DNA of 64,000 nt from Paracoccus beibuensis (GTDB lineage: Bacteria > Pseudomonadota > Alphaproteobacteria > Rhodobacterales > Rhodobacteraceae). Location: positions 1-64,000 of the forward strand of contig NZ_JAOTBD010000015.1 in NCBI RefSeq assembly GCF_026162625.1, given 5' to 3'. This document shows positions 47,875 to 56,785 of the stretch, in pieces; the first letter of the stretch is position 1, and the number at the start of each line of letters is the position of its first letter. The notes below the pieces were generated by a model, which searched no databases, was not told the DNA's origin, and saw only the letters and a list, made by a program, of their open reading frames with translations. A program made the position numbers and the translations under genes.

Positions 47875-48021
47875 ATGACAACCAAGAAAGACGACCGTCG
47901 GAGAGCGGCAGTGGAAAAACAGATCGATGAGAACCTCAAGAGGGTTTATGACCAAGACGCCACTGTGGACATTCCCGATCGGTTTCTGGAACTCCTGCAG
48001 AAGTTGAAGGAGCAGGAATGA
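47875..48021 (+). CDS. nepR: NepR, anti-sigma factor of EcfG
   Basis: A 48-residue protein starting MTTKKDDRRRAAVEKQIDEN. NepR proteins are short; the core helices are here in QIDENLKRVYDQ and IPDRFLELLQKLKEQ, the two that bind EcfG or PhyR. The start is set by homology-like length, as no strong ribosome site is seen before it. It is between phyR and ecfG, its invariable place, and lies 51 bp before ecfG. Confidence 0.92.
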   Translation: MTTKKDDRRRAAVEKQIDENLKRVYDQDATVDIPDRFLELLQKLKEQE

Positions 48022-48072
48022 TCCAATCCCAGGCTTCATCCGGCCTCATTTCCTCCTTCGGTACCTGATCAC

Positions 48073-48639
48073 ATGCCTCAAACAGCTTCGGCAAACCCGC
48101 GCGACCAGCTGGTGGATCACCTGCCGGCCCTGCGCGCCTTCGCGCTTTCCCTGACCCGAGAGGGTGCAGCGGCCGACGACCTTGTCCAGGATACCATCGT
48201 CAAGGCCTGGACGAACATGGACAAGTTCCAAGCTGGCACGAATCTGCGCGCCTGGCTGTTCACGATCCTGCGCAACACCTTCTATTCGTCGCGCCGCAAG
48301 ACCAAGCGAGAGGTCAGCGACAGCGACGGCATCCACGCGGCGCGCCAGGCTGCGCGTCCGGACCACGACGGCAGGCTTGCATTGCGCGACTTCCGTGCCG
48401 CGTTCCGGCAGTTGCCCGACGAACAGCGCGAGGCGCTGGTCCTTGTTGGCGCTTCGGGCTTTTCCTACGAGGAAGCCGCGGACATGACCGGCGTCGCCGT
48501 CGGCACCGTCAAATCCCGGGCCAATCGCGGCCGGCGCAAGCTGGCCGAGCTGCTGCACCTTGAGGACGGGGAAGAGCTGAACATGACGGACCAGGCCACC
48601 CTTGCGGTGATGGCGCAGAACAACGTCAGCTCGCGCTGA
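48073..48639 (+). CDS. ecfG: EcfG-type general stress sigma factor
   Basis: This 188-residue ECF sigma factor (group 15 type) has sigma2 with RAFALSLTREGAAADDLVQD and KAWTNMDKFQAGTNLRAWLF, and sigma4 with LRDFRAAFRQLPDEQREALV and FSYEEAADMTGVAVGTVKSR (recognition helix). It directs RNA polymerase to GGAAC/CGTT promoters when NepR is taken away by PhyR. It is translated with nepR and followed after 9 bp by the histidine kinase gene. Confidence 0.95.
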   Translation: MPQTASANPRDQLVDHLPALRAFALSLTREGAAADDLVQDTIVKAWTNMDKFQAGTNLRAWLFTILRNTFYSSRRKTKREVSDSDGIHAARQAARPDHDGRLALRDFRAAFRQLPDEQREALVLVGASGFSYEEAADMTGVAVGTVKSRANRGRRKLAELLHLEDGEELNMTDQATLAVMAQNNVSSR

Positions 48640-48648
48640 GGCGGCGGC

Positions 48649-50439
48649 GTGCTCAGGCGCATCACCGACCGGCTGGAATTCACGCGGCGTCTGGGATTCC
48701 GCCTAGGCGGTCTTCTGTCCGTCGCGATCCTTCCCATTGGCCTGATCTCCCTCGTCCAGAACCTGCACCTGTCGCGAGAGGCCGAACGCAGCGCCGAGAT
48801 CGCACTTCTGGGCCGCACGGCATCGGCGGCGGCGGGCGAACGCGCGCTGCTGCAAAGCGCGCTGGGATCGGCCGACGCCTTGGGCCCTGCGGTGCTGGAA
48901 AGCCTCGACCGCCCCCAGATCTGCTCGCAGTTGCTGCGGAATTTCGTCCAGCGCAGCGGAACGTATCGCCACGCCGCGTACATCCCCCTGGACGGCATCG
49001 TCGAGTGCACCTCGGCCGACGCCGCCGACGTTCCGCTGGACCTGTCCGACACCGACCTGATGCGGGAATTTCGTGATTCGCCGACCACGGCCGTGACGGC
49101 AATGTCCCATGGTCCGGTCAGCCGCCAACCCGTCGTGGTGGTGGTACAGCCGCTCTATCGCGACCGCGACCTGATCGGCATGACTGCCCTGTCGCTGACG
49201 CAGGAACTGCTGCGATCAACCCACGCCATGGACTTCGGGACCGAGGGCGCGCGGATCCTGACCTTCAACAACCTCGGCCACGTGCTGAACGCCGATGTCA
49301 GCGACGGGGGCGACCCGCAGGCCCTGCTGCCCCGCGACCTGTCGCTGGTCAGCCTTCTGGGCAGCGGCGAATCCACCTTCCGCGCCACCGCCAACAACGG
49401 CGAGACGCGGGTCTTCACCGTGGTCCCGGTCGTACCCGGCCTCGTCTACGCCTTGGGCAGCTGGAGCCCGAAGACCGCCGGCATCGGCGTCTTTCAGATG
49501 TCGCGCTTCGGGGCGGTCCTGCTTCCCATGGCGCTGTGGGTAGTGTCGCTTGCGGTGGCCTATTTCGCGGTCTTCCGCCTGGTGCTGCGCCACATCACCG
49601 TCCTTCGCGGCCAGATGCGCCGCTTCGCAATCGGCAACCGCGATGCCGCCCCCCCCGTCCTCGAGGATGCGCCGACCGAGATCGCGGATGTCAGCCAGAC
49701 GTTCCACAACATGGCCCGCATCCTGATCCGCGACGAAGAGGCGATGGAACAGGCGGTGGCCGAAAAGACCGTCCTGCTGAAAGAGGTTCACCATCGAGTG
49801 AAGAACAACCTCCAGCTTATCGCGTCGATCATCAACATGCAAAGCCGGCTGATCGACGACCCGGACGCCAAGCGCGTGCTGCGTTCGGTCCAGGACCGCG
49901 TCGCGGCGCTGGCGACCATCTATCGCAACCTCTATCAGGCCGAGCAGCTGGACGCGGTCGAGGCAGACAGGCTTATCACCGACATCGTTACGCAGCTGGT
50001 CACCGCCTCTCAGGCAGCCGGGCGAGAGCTGCGGGTCGAGACTGACATCCAGCCCCTGACGATGCTTCCCGACCAAGCCGTGCCGCTGACGCTGCTGACG
50101 ACCGAAGCCCTCACGAATGCCGTCAAATATGCTCAGGCCCCTGCCGACGGCGGTGTCTCCTGGGTGCGGATCGGCCTGACCTCGCCCACGCCGGGTCATG
50201 GGCTGCTCGAGATCGTGAACTCGGCTGGACCGGTGCAGGACAAGAAGAGCGCAGGCCTTGGCAGCCAGCTGATCGAGGCATTCTCGATGCAGCTCGAAGG
50301 CGAGATAACGACCGGGTTCGAGAACGGAGCCTATCGGCTGTCGCTCTATTTCAAGCTGGCACAGGCCAGCTTCGGCCACGGCGGCAATCCCCGCCAGGTG
50401 GTTCTGACTTCGGCGGCACGGGCCGGATCGCGGCACTAG
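48649..50439 (+). CDS. HisKA_2-type sensor histidine kinase, probable PhyR kinase
   Basis: A GTG start at 48649 gives 596 residues. TM1 (about 17–38, LGGLLSVAILPIGLISLVQ) and TM2 (about 286–310) bracket a 240-residue periplasmic sensor (dCache-like). A HAMP region follows. The HisKA_2 box is LKEVHHRVKNNLQLIASII with His381/His382, and the ATP domain has LTTEALTNAVKYA (N box) and GLGSQLIEAF (G box). This PhyK-type kinase is the expected input for PhyR in alphaproteobacteria, given that the gene is directly after ecfG. The signal sensed is unknown. Confidence 0.88.
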   Translation: MLRRITDRLEFTRRLGFRLGGLLSVAILPIGLISLVQNLHLSREAERSAEIALLGRTASAAAGERALLQSALGSADALGPAVLESLDRPQICSQLLRNFVQRSGTYRHAAYIPLDGIVECTSADAADVPLDLSDTDLMREFRDSPTTAVTAMSHGPVSRQPVVVVVQPLYRDRDLIGMTALSLTQELLRSTHAMDFGTEGARILTFNNLGHVLNADVSDGGDPQALLPRDLSLVSLLGSGESTFRATANNGETRVFTVVPVVPGLVYALGSWSPKTAGIGVFQMSRFGAVLLPMALWVVSLAVAYFAVFRLVLRHITVLRGQMRRFAIGNRDAAPPVLEDAPTEIADVSQTFHNMARILIRDEEAMEQAVAEKTVLLKEVHHRVKNNLQLIASIINMQSRLIDDPDAKRVLRSVQDRVAALATIYRNLYQAEQLDAVEADRLITDIVTQLVTASQAAGRELRVETDIQPLTMLPDQAVPLTLLTTEALTNAVKYAQAPADGGVSWVRIGLTSPTPGHGLLEIVNSAGPVQDKKSAGLGSQLIEAFSMQLEGEITTGFENGAYRLSLYFKLAQASFGHGGNPRQVVLTSAARAGSRH

Positions 50440-50507
50440 CTGCTCAATTCTTCACGACGATCCAAGCCGCCGCTTGCGCCCTGCCCAAGGTGGTCTATCT
50501 TTCCGGC

Positions 50508-51185
50508 ATGATCCATGAAGACAGCTATAACCTTGAGACCGGACGCGGACTGATCGCCTGCCCCCGCTGCGACGCGCTCCATCTCGAGGAACACCTCGAA
50601 CCGGGAGAGACCGCCCGCTGCATCCGCTGCGGCACGGTCATCGCCAAGCCCCGCGAAGGCGCCTTCGCGCAGCTGATCGCTTTGGCCTTTACGTCGATGG
50701 TGCTGCTGGTGGGGGCTGTGTTCTTCCCCTTCCTGCAGGTGTCCGCGATGGGCTTCGGCAACGCCAGTTCCCTTTTCGACGTGGCGCTGGCGTTTGCCGA
50801 TGGCGTCCTGCTGCCGCTGGTCCTTGCGGTTCTGGCGATGATCATCGGCCTGCCGATCGCGCGGTCGTTCCTGCTGCTCTATACGCTGGTGCCCTTGGCG
50901 CAGGGACGCACGCCCTATCGCCACGCCGCCCGCGCCTTCCGCTGGTCCGAGATCCTGCGCCCCTGGTCTATGGCCGAAATTTTCGTGATCGGCACCGCCG
51001 TCGCGTTGGTCAAGGTCGCGGGGCTTGCCTCGGTCCATCTGGGTCCGGCCTTCTGGGCCTTCGCCGCGCTGATCTTCGTCAACATCGCCTCGCGCGCCTT
51101 CATGTGCCAGACGACGATCTGGGACGCGATCGAGGAAGCAGGTCAATCCACCGAATACGGCCGCCCCGCCGGGGCCGACGCATGA
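50508..51185 (+). CDS. PqiA-like membrane protein, first half
   Basis: The start at 50508 (MIHEDSYNLETGRGLIACPR) gives 225 residues. A zinc-ribbon pair (CPRC near 20, CIRC near 43) precedes four hydrophobic segments, e.g. LIALAFTSMVLLVGAVFFPF and FADGVLLPLVLAVLAMIIGL. This corresponds to one of the two tandem halves of E. coli PqiA (paraquat-inducible protein A), an inner-membrane partner of the PqiB MCE tunnel. The second half is a separate gene starting in its stop codon. Confidence 0.82.
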   Translation: MIHEDSYNLETGRGLIACPRCDALHLEEHLEPGETARCIRCGTVIAKPREGAFAQLIALAFTSMVLLVGAVFFPFLQVSAMGFGNASSLFDVALAFADGVLLPLVLAVLAMIIGLPIARSFLLLYTLVPLAQGRTPYRHAARAFRWSEILRPWSMAEIFVIGTAVALVKVAGLASVHLGPAFWAFAALIFVNIASRAFMCQTTIWDAIEEAGQSTEYGRPAGADA

Positions 51186-51853
51186 GCGCCCGCGCCGGCG
51201 ACCACGGTGGCCCCATCCTGACCGCGCATCGTGCCGGTCTTCTGGGATGTCACAGATGCGGCAGGGTCTGGCCGGCCGACCAGGTCGATTGCCGCCGCTG
51301 CAACGCGCACCTGCGCCCGCCCGACCGGCACCGTCTGCAGGTGGTCTGGGCCTGGTGGCTGGCCGGGTTGATCGCCTATATCCCTGCCAACGTCTTCCCG
51401 ATGATGAGCACGCAGACCTTCGCGGGCCTTGCCGGCAATTCCGAGGCCACGATCCTCGGCGGAGTGGTCGAGTTGATGCACCACGGCAGCTACGACATCG
51501 CGCTGATCGTCTTCGTCGCGTCTATCATCGTGCCGGTCGGCAAGTTCATCGCCATCGCTTGGCTGGCAATCGTCGCGGGCCGGCCGGCCACGAGCGAACA
51601 GGCGCATGCGCGGCTGAAGGTCTACGAGGTGGTCGAATTCATCGGACGTTGGTCGATGATCGACGTCTTCGTGGTGGCCATCCTGTCCGCGCTGGTGCAA
51701 TTGGGCTTCGTCGCCTCGATCCATCCCGGACCCGCGGCGGTTTCGTTCGCGCTGTCGGTTGCCTTCACGATGCTTTCCGCGCAAAGCTTTGATGCGCGAT
51801 TGATCTGGCGGGGTCTGCCCCTGCGCAGCCGCCGCGATTCCGACGACCTTTGA
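51182..51853 (+). CDS. PqiA-like membrane protein, second half
   Basis: The ATG at 51182 overlaps the previous stop by four bases, giving 223 residues. Again a zinc ribbon (CHRC near 23, CRRC near 37) leads into four membrane segments, with IAYIPANVFPMMSTQTFAGL and VGKFIAIAWLAIVAG typical of the PqiA family. Together the two genes equal one full-length PqiA. The product should anchor the lipid-transport tunnel made by the next gene. Confidence 0.85.
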   Translation: MSARAGDHGGPILTAHRAGLLGCHRCGRVWPADQVDCRRCNAHLRPPDRHRLQVVWAWWLAGLIAYIPANVFPMMSTQTFAGLAGNSEATILGGVVELMHHGSYDIALIVFVASIIVPVGKFIAIAWLAIVAGRPATSEQAHARLKVYEVVEFIGRWSMIDVFVVAILSALVQLGFVASIHPGPAAVSFALSVAFTMLSAQSFDARLIWRGLPLRSRRDSDDL

Positions 51854-51873
51854 CGGCCAAGGACGACGACAGA

Positions 51874-53925
51874 ATGACCGACACGCCCCAGCCCCTCAAG
51901 CCGGCAAGTCCGGTCCGCAAGACTGCCGCCCGGGCAGCGCAGGCGGGGGTCAACGTCATCTGGATCGTGCCGATAATCGCGCTGATCGTGACCCTCGGGA
52001 TCGCCTGGAATGCCTTCCGAGAGCGCGGCACCCTGATCGAAGTCGTCTTTGCCGACCCCACCGGCATCACCCCCGGCGACACCGCCCTGCGCTTTCGCGA
52101 GATCACAGTCGGCGGGGTCGAGGGCGTCAAGTTCACCGAGGACCTGTCGCAGGTCGTCGTCTCGCTCCGCGTCGACAGCGACGTGGCGCAGTATATCGAC
52201 GACGACGCGGCCTTCTGGATCGTCAGGCCGCAGGTCTCGGCCCAGGGCGTGACGCGCCTTGATACCGTGCTGACCGGCGCCTTCATCGAAGGCTATTGGG
52301 ACGCCGAGATCAGCGAACCCGCGTCCCGCTTCGCCGGGCTGGAGCGGCCGCCGCTGGTGCGCAGCGATCAGCCCGGCACCTGGGTCACGCTGTCGATGGA
52401 AACCGCCGAGGGCCTTTCCGAAGGCGCGCCGGTCCTCTTTCGCGGGGTCGAGGTCGGGCGGCTGGAAAACGTCCGCCTGTCCGAGGGCGAGGACCGCGTC
52501 CTCGCAGATGCCTTCGTCGAGGCGCCGCACGACGCCCGGCTGACGACGGCCAGCGTCTTCTGGGACACCTCGGGCTTTTCGCTGTCGCTTGGCGCGCAGG
52601 GCATCGCCTTCAATGTCAACTCCCTGTCGTCGGTCCTGCAGGGCGGCGTCGCCTTCGACACCATCGTCAGCGGCGGCAGCGTGATCGAACCCGGCCACGA
52701 GTTCGAGGTGCAGGTGGACGAAGCCGCGGCGCGAACGACGCTCTTTGCAACCGACGACGCCAACCGGCTGCGCGTCGGCATGCTGATCGAGGATTCACTC
52801 CAGGGCCTGACGCAAGGTGCAGACGTTCAGTTCCAGGGCCTCCGCGTCGGTCAGGTGACCGACTTGGCGGTGAACCTCTCCGAGGATGCAGAGGGCAATC
52901 CCGAGGTCCGGCAGCTTGTGACAATGGCGATTTCGCCCCGCCGGCTCGGCCTGGACGAAGACGCCACCGCGGACGAAGCGCTGGCCCTGCTGCGCGAAGA
53001 GGTCGCGCAAGGCCTGCGCGCCCGCGTCGCCAGCGCAGGATTCCTGGGAACATCGCTGATGGTCGAACTGGTCGACATTCCCGACGCCGAACCGGCCACC
53101 ATTGACGAGGAGACAGGGCCGAACCCGCTCATCCCCTCGGTCCAGGGCGATCTGGACGACTTCACCGCCAGCGCCCAAGGTCTTGTGGAACGCATCGGCA
53201 ACCTGCCGATCGAGGAGGTCCTGAATTCGGCCCGCGACACGCTGGACAGCATCACCGTCCTGGCCACTTCACAGGACACGCGCGCCATTCCGGGCGCCCT
53301 ACGCACGGCCATCGACGAAGGTGCGGCCGCACTGGCCAACATCAGCAGCATCACGACCGAACTGAACCAGGCCAACAGCGGCGAGACCTTCGCCCGCCTT
53401 CTAGACGAGGCCTCCGAGGCCTTCACCGCCATCAGCGCGGCCGCCGTCGACGTTCCGGAGGTGATCGACCAGATCGATGCCGCCGCCGCCGCGGTCGAGG
53501 AATTCGGCTTCGCCGAGATCAGCCTGCAGGCCGAGGGCATCCTGGCCGACCTGCGCGCCATGCTGGGCAGCGAGGACGCCGAACAGCTGCCCCGCAACCT
53601 GTCCAACACGCTCGAGGCGGCGACCGGCCTGCTGAACGACCTGCGCGACGGAAACGCCGTGGGCAGCCTGAACGAGGCGCTGGACTCCGCCAGCACGGCG
53701 GCCGACCAGATCGCGCAGTCGGTCCAGCAGCTTCCGGACCTGATCCGGCGCCTGCAGGCCACCGCCGCCGGCGCCGAAACGCTCTTTGCCAGCTATGGCA
53801 CGCGATCGGCGTTCAACAACGAACTGATCGGCGCATTGCGCGAACTGCGCCGCGCCACCGAATCCATCGGCTCGGTCGCGCGCCTGATCGAGCGCAACCC
53901 CCGCGCCTTCATCCTGGGACGATAG
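51874..53925 (+). CDS. pqiB: PqiB-like MCE-domain protein
   Basis: The ATG at 51874 has AAGGAC upstream and gives 683 residues; a TTG at 51850 lacks a ribosome site. One N-terminal membrane anchor (VNVIWIVPIIALIVTLGIAW, about 28–48) is followed by three MCE domains: from about 50 (PTGITPGDTALRFREITVG), 165 (GLSEGAPVLFRGVEVGRLEN) and 290 (GLTQGADVQFQGLRVGQVTD). A long Ala/Asp/Glu-rich helical region (about 430–683) would form the tunnel needle. It spans the periplasm and carries lipids between membranes. PqiB of E. coli also has three MCE domains, though a shorter tail. Confidence 0.88.
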   Translation: MTDTPQPLKPASPVRKTAARAAQAGVNVIWIVPIIALIVTLGIAWNAFRERGTLIEVVFADPTGITPGDTALRFREITVGGVEGVKFTEDLSQVVVSLRVDSDVAQYIDDDAAFWIVRPQVSAQGVTRLDTVLTGAFIEGYWDAEISEPASRFAGLERPPLVRSDQPGTWVTLSMETAEGLSEGAPVLFRGVEVGRLENVRLSEGEDRVLADAFVEAPHDARLTTASVFWDTSGFSLSLGAQGIAFNVNSLSSVLQGGVAFDTIVSGGSVIEPGHEFEVQVDEAAARTTLFATDDANRLRVGMLIEDSLQGLTQGADVQFQGLRVGQVTDLAVNLSEDAEGNPEVRQLVTMAISPRRLGLDEDATADEALALLREEVAQGLRARVASAGFLGTSLMVELVDIPDAEPATIDEETGPNPLIPSVQGDLDDFTASAQGLVERIGNLPIEEVLNSARDTLDSITVLATSQDTRAIPGALRTAIDEGAAALANISSITTELNQANSGETFARLLDEASEAFTAISAAAVDVPEVIDQIDAAAAAVEEFGFAEISLQAEGILADLRAMLGSEDAEQLPRNLSNTLEAATGLLNDLRDGNAVGSLNEALDSASTAADQIAQSVQQLPDLIRRLQATAAGAETLFASYGTRSAFNNELIGALRELRRATESIGSVARLIERNPRAFILGR

Positions 53926-53927
53926 AC

Positions 53928-54581
53928 ATGACGCTGCACCTTGCGCCCCTCTGCCTGCCGCTGATCGCCCTGCTGGGGGCCGGCCTGCTGACCGCCTGTT
54001 CCGACCCCGAGGACACGGGCCGCTATCTTCTGGACGCACCCACCGCCGGGATCACCGTCCCGAACCGGCTCGGCACGGCCGAGCTGAAGGACGTGACCCT
54101 GCCGGGATACGCGGCCGATCAGGAGGTCGCGTTTCAGACCGAGGACGGGGCCGTCCGGTCGAACCCCGAGAACCTCTGGGCCGACAGCCCGTCGCGGGCC
54201 TTCACGCTCAGCCTGGCCAGCGCCATCAGCGCTGTCTCGGGCGCGACGGTCATCAGTGAGCCTTGGCCCCTGGCCGAGCCCCCGGCTCGGATCGTCGAGG
54301 TGCGGGTCGAACGCGCGCTGGCGCAGGCCGACAACATCTATCGGCTGTCGGGCCGGTACTTCGTGTCCGACGACGGCTTGACGGGCGGCGGGACGAACTA
54401 TGTCCGCAGCTTCGACATCCAAATCCCGATGACCACCACGGGACCCGCCGCGACGGCCGAGGCCGCCGGCCGCGCCTTGTCCCAACTGGCGCAGCAGATC
54501 GCGTCGCTGTCCGGTCCCGGCGCCACCATCGCCACCACCCGACCGTCCGCCGATCCGCTGGACCTGCCGCCGCTGTTCTAG
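53928..54581 (+). CDS. pqiC: PqiC-like outer-membrane lipoprotein (ABC-type transport auxiliary, DUF330)
   Basis: This 217-residue protein has a lipobox (GAGLLTAC, Cys near 24). The mature protein shows RYLLDAPTAGITVPNRLGTA at the start and RIVEVRVERALAQADNIYRL in the middle, the usual pattern of PqiC/DUF330 lipoproteins that sit at the outer-membrane end of the PqiB tunnel. It follows pqiB by two bases. Its stop overlaps the convergent cysQ end by four bases. Confidence 0.85.
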   Translation: MTLHLAPLCLPLIALLGAGLLTACSDPEDTGRYLLDAPTAGITVPNRLGTAELKDVTLPGYAADQEVAFQTEDGAVRSNPENLWADSPSRAFTLSLASAISAVSGATVISEPWPLAEPPARIVEVRVERALAQADNIYRLSGRYFVSDDGLTGGGTNYVRSFDIQIPMTTTGPAATAEAAGRALSQLAQQIASLSGPGATIATTRPSADPLDLPPLF

Positions 54582-55354
54582 GCCAGCGCGGTCAGGATCT
54601 GGCCGTGCAGGTGCGGCCCCGCGGTGATCATGCCGTCAACCTGCGCACGCGCGCTGTTGAAGCGCATCCGCTGGCCGCGACGGTCGCTGACAGTCGCACC
54701 CGCGCGTTCCGCGATCAGGCTGCCGGCGGCGATATCCCATTCCCAGCATGCCCGCAGCGACAGGGCCGCGTCGAACTGTCCCTCGGCCGCCAGGCACAGC
54801 CGCCACGCCAGCGAGGACCGGAACTCTCGCCGGAAGGCCGGCATCGGCCCCCGCCAGTTCGCCGCTTCGGAAACCGCGCGATAGGTCAGGACCCGCGCGC
54901 CGTCGATGTCTGCGTCGCTTGGCCGGATCGGCTGGCCGTTCAGCAGTGCGGGCCCGCCTTCGACGGCGGTGTAGGTCAGGCCACGTACCGGCAGATGCAC
55001 CACGGCGGCGATGATCCGGTCATTCTCGGCCACGGCAAGAGAATGGGAGAACCCGTCCTGGCCGTCGATGAAGGCCCGGGTGCCGTCGATGGGGTCGATG
55101 ATGAAGCAGCGGCGCGCGTCCAGCCGCGCGGGGTCTGCCTCGCTTTCCTCGGACAGCCAGCCATAGTCGGGACATGCGCCGGTCAGCCGCGCCTGGATGG
55201 CGTCGTTGACGGCCAGGTCGGCTTCGGTCACCGGGCCCGCGCCGCCGCCCTTGTCCCAAGCCACCGGATCGCGCCGCCAGAAGCGCAGGGCGATCTGCCC
55301 TGCCTCGATGGCGGCTTCCGTCAGCAGGGCCAGGTCGGCCTCAGGCGCCCGCAA
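54578..55354 (-). CDS. cysQ: 3'(2'),5'-bisphosphate nucleotidase CysQ / inositol monophosphatase family
   Basis: A TTG start at 55354 overlaps the pmbA end by 14 bp, giving 258 residues. The Li+-sensitive phosphatase motifs are present: WLSEESEAD, DPIDGTRAFIDG (metal site) and CWEWDIAAGSLIAERAG. CysQ clears PAP left by sulfotransferases and by sulfate assimilation. Broad inositol-phosphatase activity cannot be excluded from sequence alone. It is the second gene of the pmbA–cysQ pair. Confidence 0.85.
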   Translation of the reverse strand: MRAPEADLALLTEAAIEAGQIALRFWRRDPVAWDKGGGAGPVTEADLAVNDAIQARLTGACPDYGWLSEESEADPARLDARRCFIIDPIDGTRAFIDGQDGFSHSLAVAENDRIIAAVVHLPVRGLTYTAVEGGPALLNGQPIRPSDADIDGARVLTYRAVSEAANWRGPMPAFRREFRSSLAWRLCLAAEGQFDAALSLRACWEWDIAAGSLIAERAGATVSDRRGQRMRFNSARAQVDGMITAGPHLHGQILTALA

Positions 55355-56702
55355 CTGTCATGCCGTCGACCAGCAGGCTGGGCACCTCGGTCGCCCGCCA
55401 GGGCAACGCGTCGTCGGCCGCGATCAGGGTCATCAGCATGTCCCTCAGATTGCCGGCGATGGTGCATTCGTTGACCGGATATGCGATCTGGCCATTCTCG
55501 ACCCAGAAGCCCGCAGCGCCGCGGGAATAGTCGCCGGTCGTCCCGTTGATCGACGCGCCCAGCATCGATGTCACCACCAGTCCCCGGCCCATCTGCGCGA
55601 TCAACTGCTGCTGGCTGACCTGCCCCGGCGTCAGGACGACATTGCTGTGGCTGGGCGACGGTGCCGAGGCCAGGCCCCGGGCAGCCGATCCGGTGCTGTC
55701 CATCCCCAGCTTGCGGGCCGTCGCAAGATCCAGCGTCCAGCCCTGCAGCACGCCGCCCGCCACGATGTTGCGGACCCGCGTCGCCATCCCCTCGGCGTCG
55801 AACGGGCGCGACGACGGGTAGCGCGGCCGCAGAGGGTCCTCGACAAGGTCCATTCCCGCTGGCAGAACGGCGGCGCCCAGGTCGCGGCGCAGCCAGCTGG
55901 CCCCGCGCGCGATGGCGCTGCCATTCACCGCCGACAGCAGGTGCCCGATCAGCGACGCCGACACGCGCCGGTCATAAAGGATCGGGAAGGCCCCGGTCGG
56001 CGGCTTTCGTGCCCCCGCCCGCGCCAGCGTGCGTTCCGCCGCCAGCAGGCCGATCTCCTCGGGCGTGGGCAGGTCGGCGGCGAAGACGCGGGATTCGCCG
56101 GCATAGTCGCGTTCCATCCGCAGCCCCTCGCCGGTAATCGCCACCGCCGAGAGCGAATGCCCCGTCCGCGCATAGCCGCCCGAAAACCCGTTCGACGCCG
56201 CCAGCCACATGCGCCGGTGGCTGTATCCGGCATTGGCGCTTTCCAGCTGGCTGATGCCCGCGACCGACATGGCCGCAGCCTCGGCGCGCAGGGCCGTGTC
56301 CTGAAGATAGGAGGGGTCCGGCTCGGGCGCGTCCTCGGCGATCTCCAGCCCCTGTGCGTTGCGGACCGCCGACAGCTGCGATGGATCGGCCAGGCCCAGG
56401 GTGTCGTCCACCGGCGCCTCTTGCGCCATGGCGACGGCGCGGGCGGCCATCTGGGCGATGGCCTCGGCCGCGTGGTCCGAGGACGACACCGCCGCCTGCC
56501 GGCCGCCGATCAGGACCCGAAGGCCGATTTCGACGCCCTCGGCGCGCTCGGCCTGCTCCAACCCGCCGGCGCGCACGTCGATGCCGACGGCGCGGCCGTC
56601 GACGGCCAGCGCATCGGCCTGGTCGGCACCGGCACGTCGCGCGGCATCAACTAAGGCTTCGGCCAGGCGCTTCAGGCGGTCGGGATCGGCAGGGTTCGTC
56701 AT
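55341..56702 (-). CDS. pmbA: TldD/PmbA-family metalloprotease subunit PmbA (TldE)
   Basis: The ATG at 56702 gives 453 residues. ADALAVDGRAVGIDVRAGGL at the start, then the central AGARKPPTGAFPILYDRRV and the late GASINGTTGDYSRGAAGFWV and YPVNECTIAGNLRDMLM are hallmarks of PmbA/TldE. As TldE has no HExxxH zinc motif, it needs its TldD partner (not in the window) for proteolysis of unfolded or peptide substrates such as microcins. It overlaps cysQ. Confidence 0.93.
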   Translation of the reverse strand: MTNPADPDRLKRLAEALVDAARRAGADQADALAVDGRAVGIDVRAGGLEQAERAEGVEIGLRVLIGGRQAAVSSSDHAAEAIAQMAARAVAMAQEAPVDDTLGLADPSQLSAVRNAQGLEIAEDAPEPDPSYLQDTALRAEAAAMSVAGISQLESANAGYSHRRMWLAASNGFSGGYARTGHSLSAVAITGEGLRMERDYAGESRVFAADLPTPEEIGLLAAERTLARAGARKPPTGAFPILYDRRVSASLIGHLLSAVNGSAIARGASWLRRDLGAAVLPAGMDLVEDPLRPRYPSSRPFDAEGMATRVRNIVAGGVLQGWTLDLATARKLGMDSTGSAARGLASAPSPSHSNVVLTPGQVSQQQLIAQMGRGLVVTSMLGASINGTTGDYSRGAAGFWVENGQIAYPVNECTIAGNLRDMLMTLIAADDALPWRATEVPSLLVDGMTVAGA

Positions 56703-56785
56703 GCGGTTCTCGTGCTGCGGGCGCCGGGCGCCATGAAGACGGCCGGGACAGGCGCCCCGGCCGGACGGCCCCAAGAGGGGCAGGG

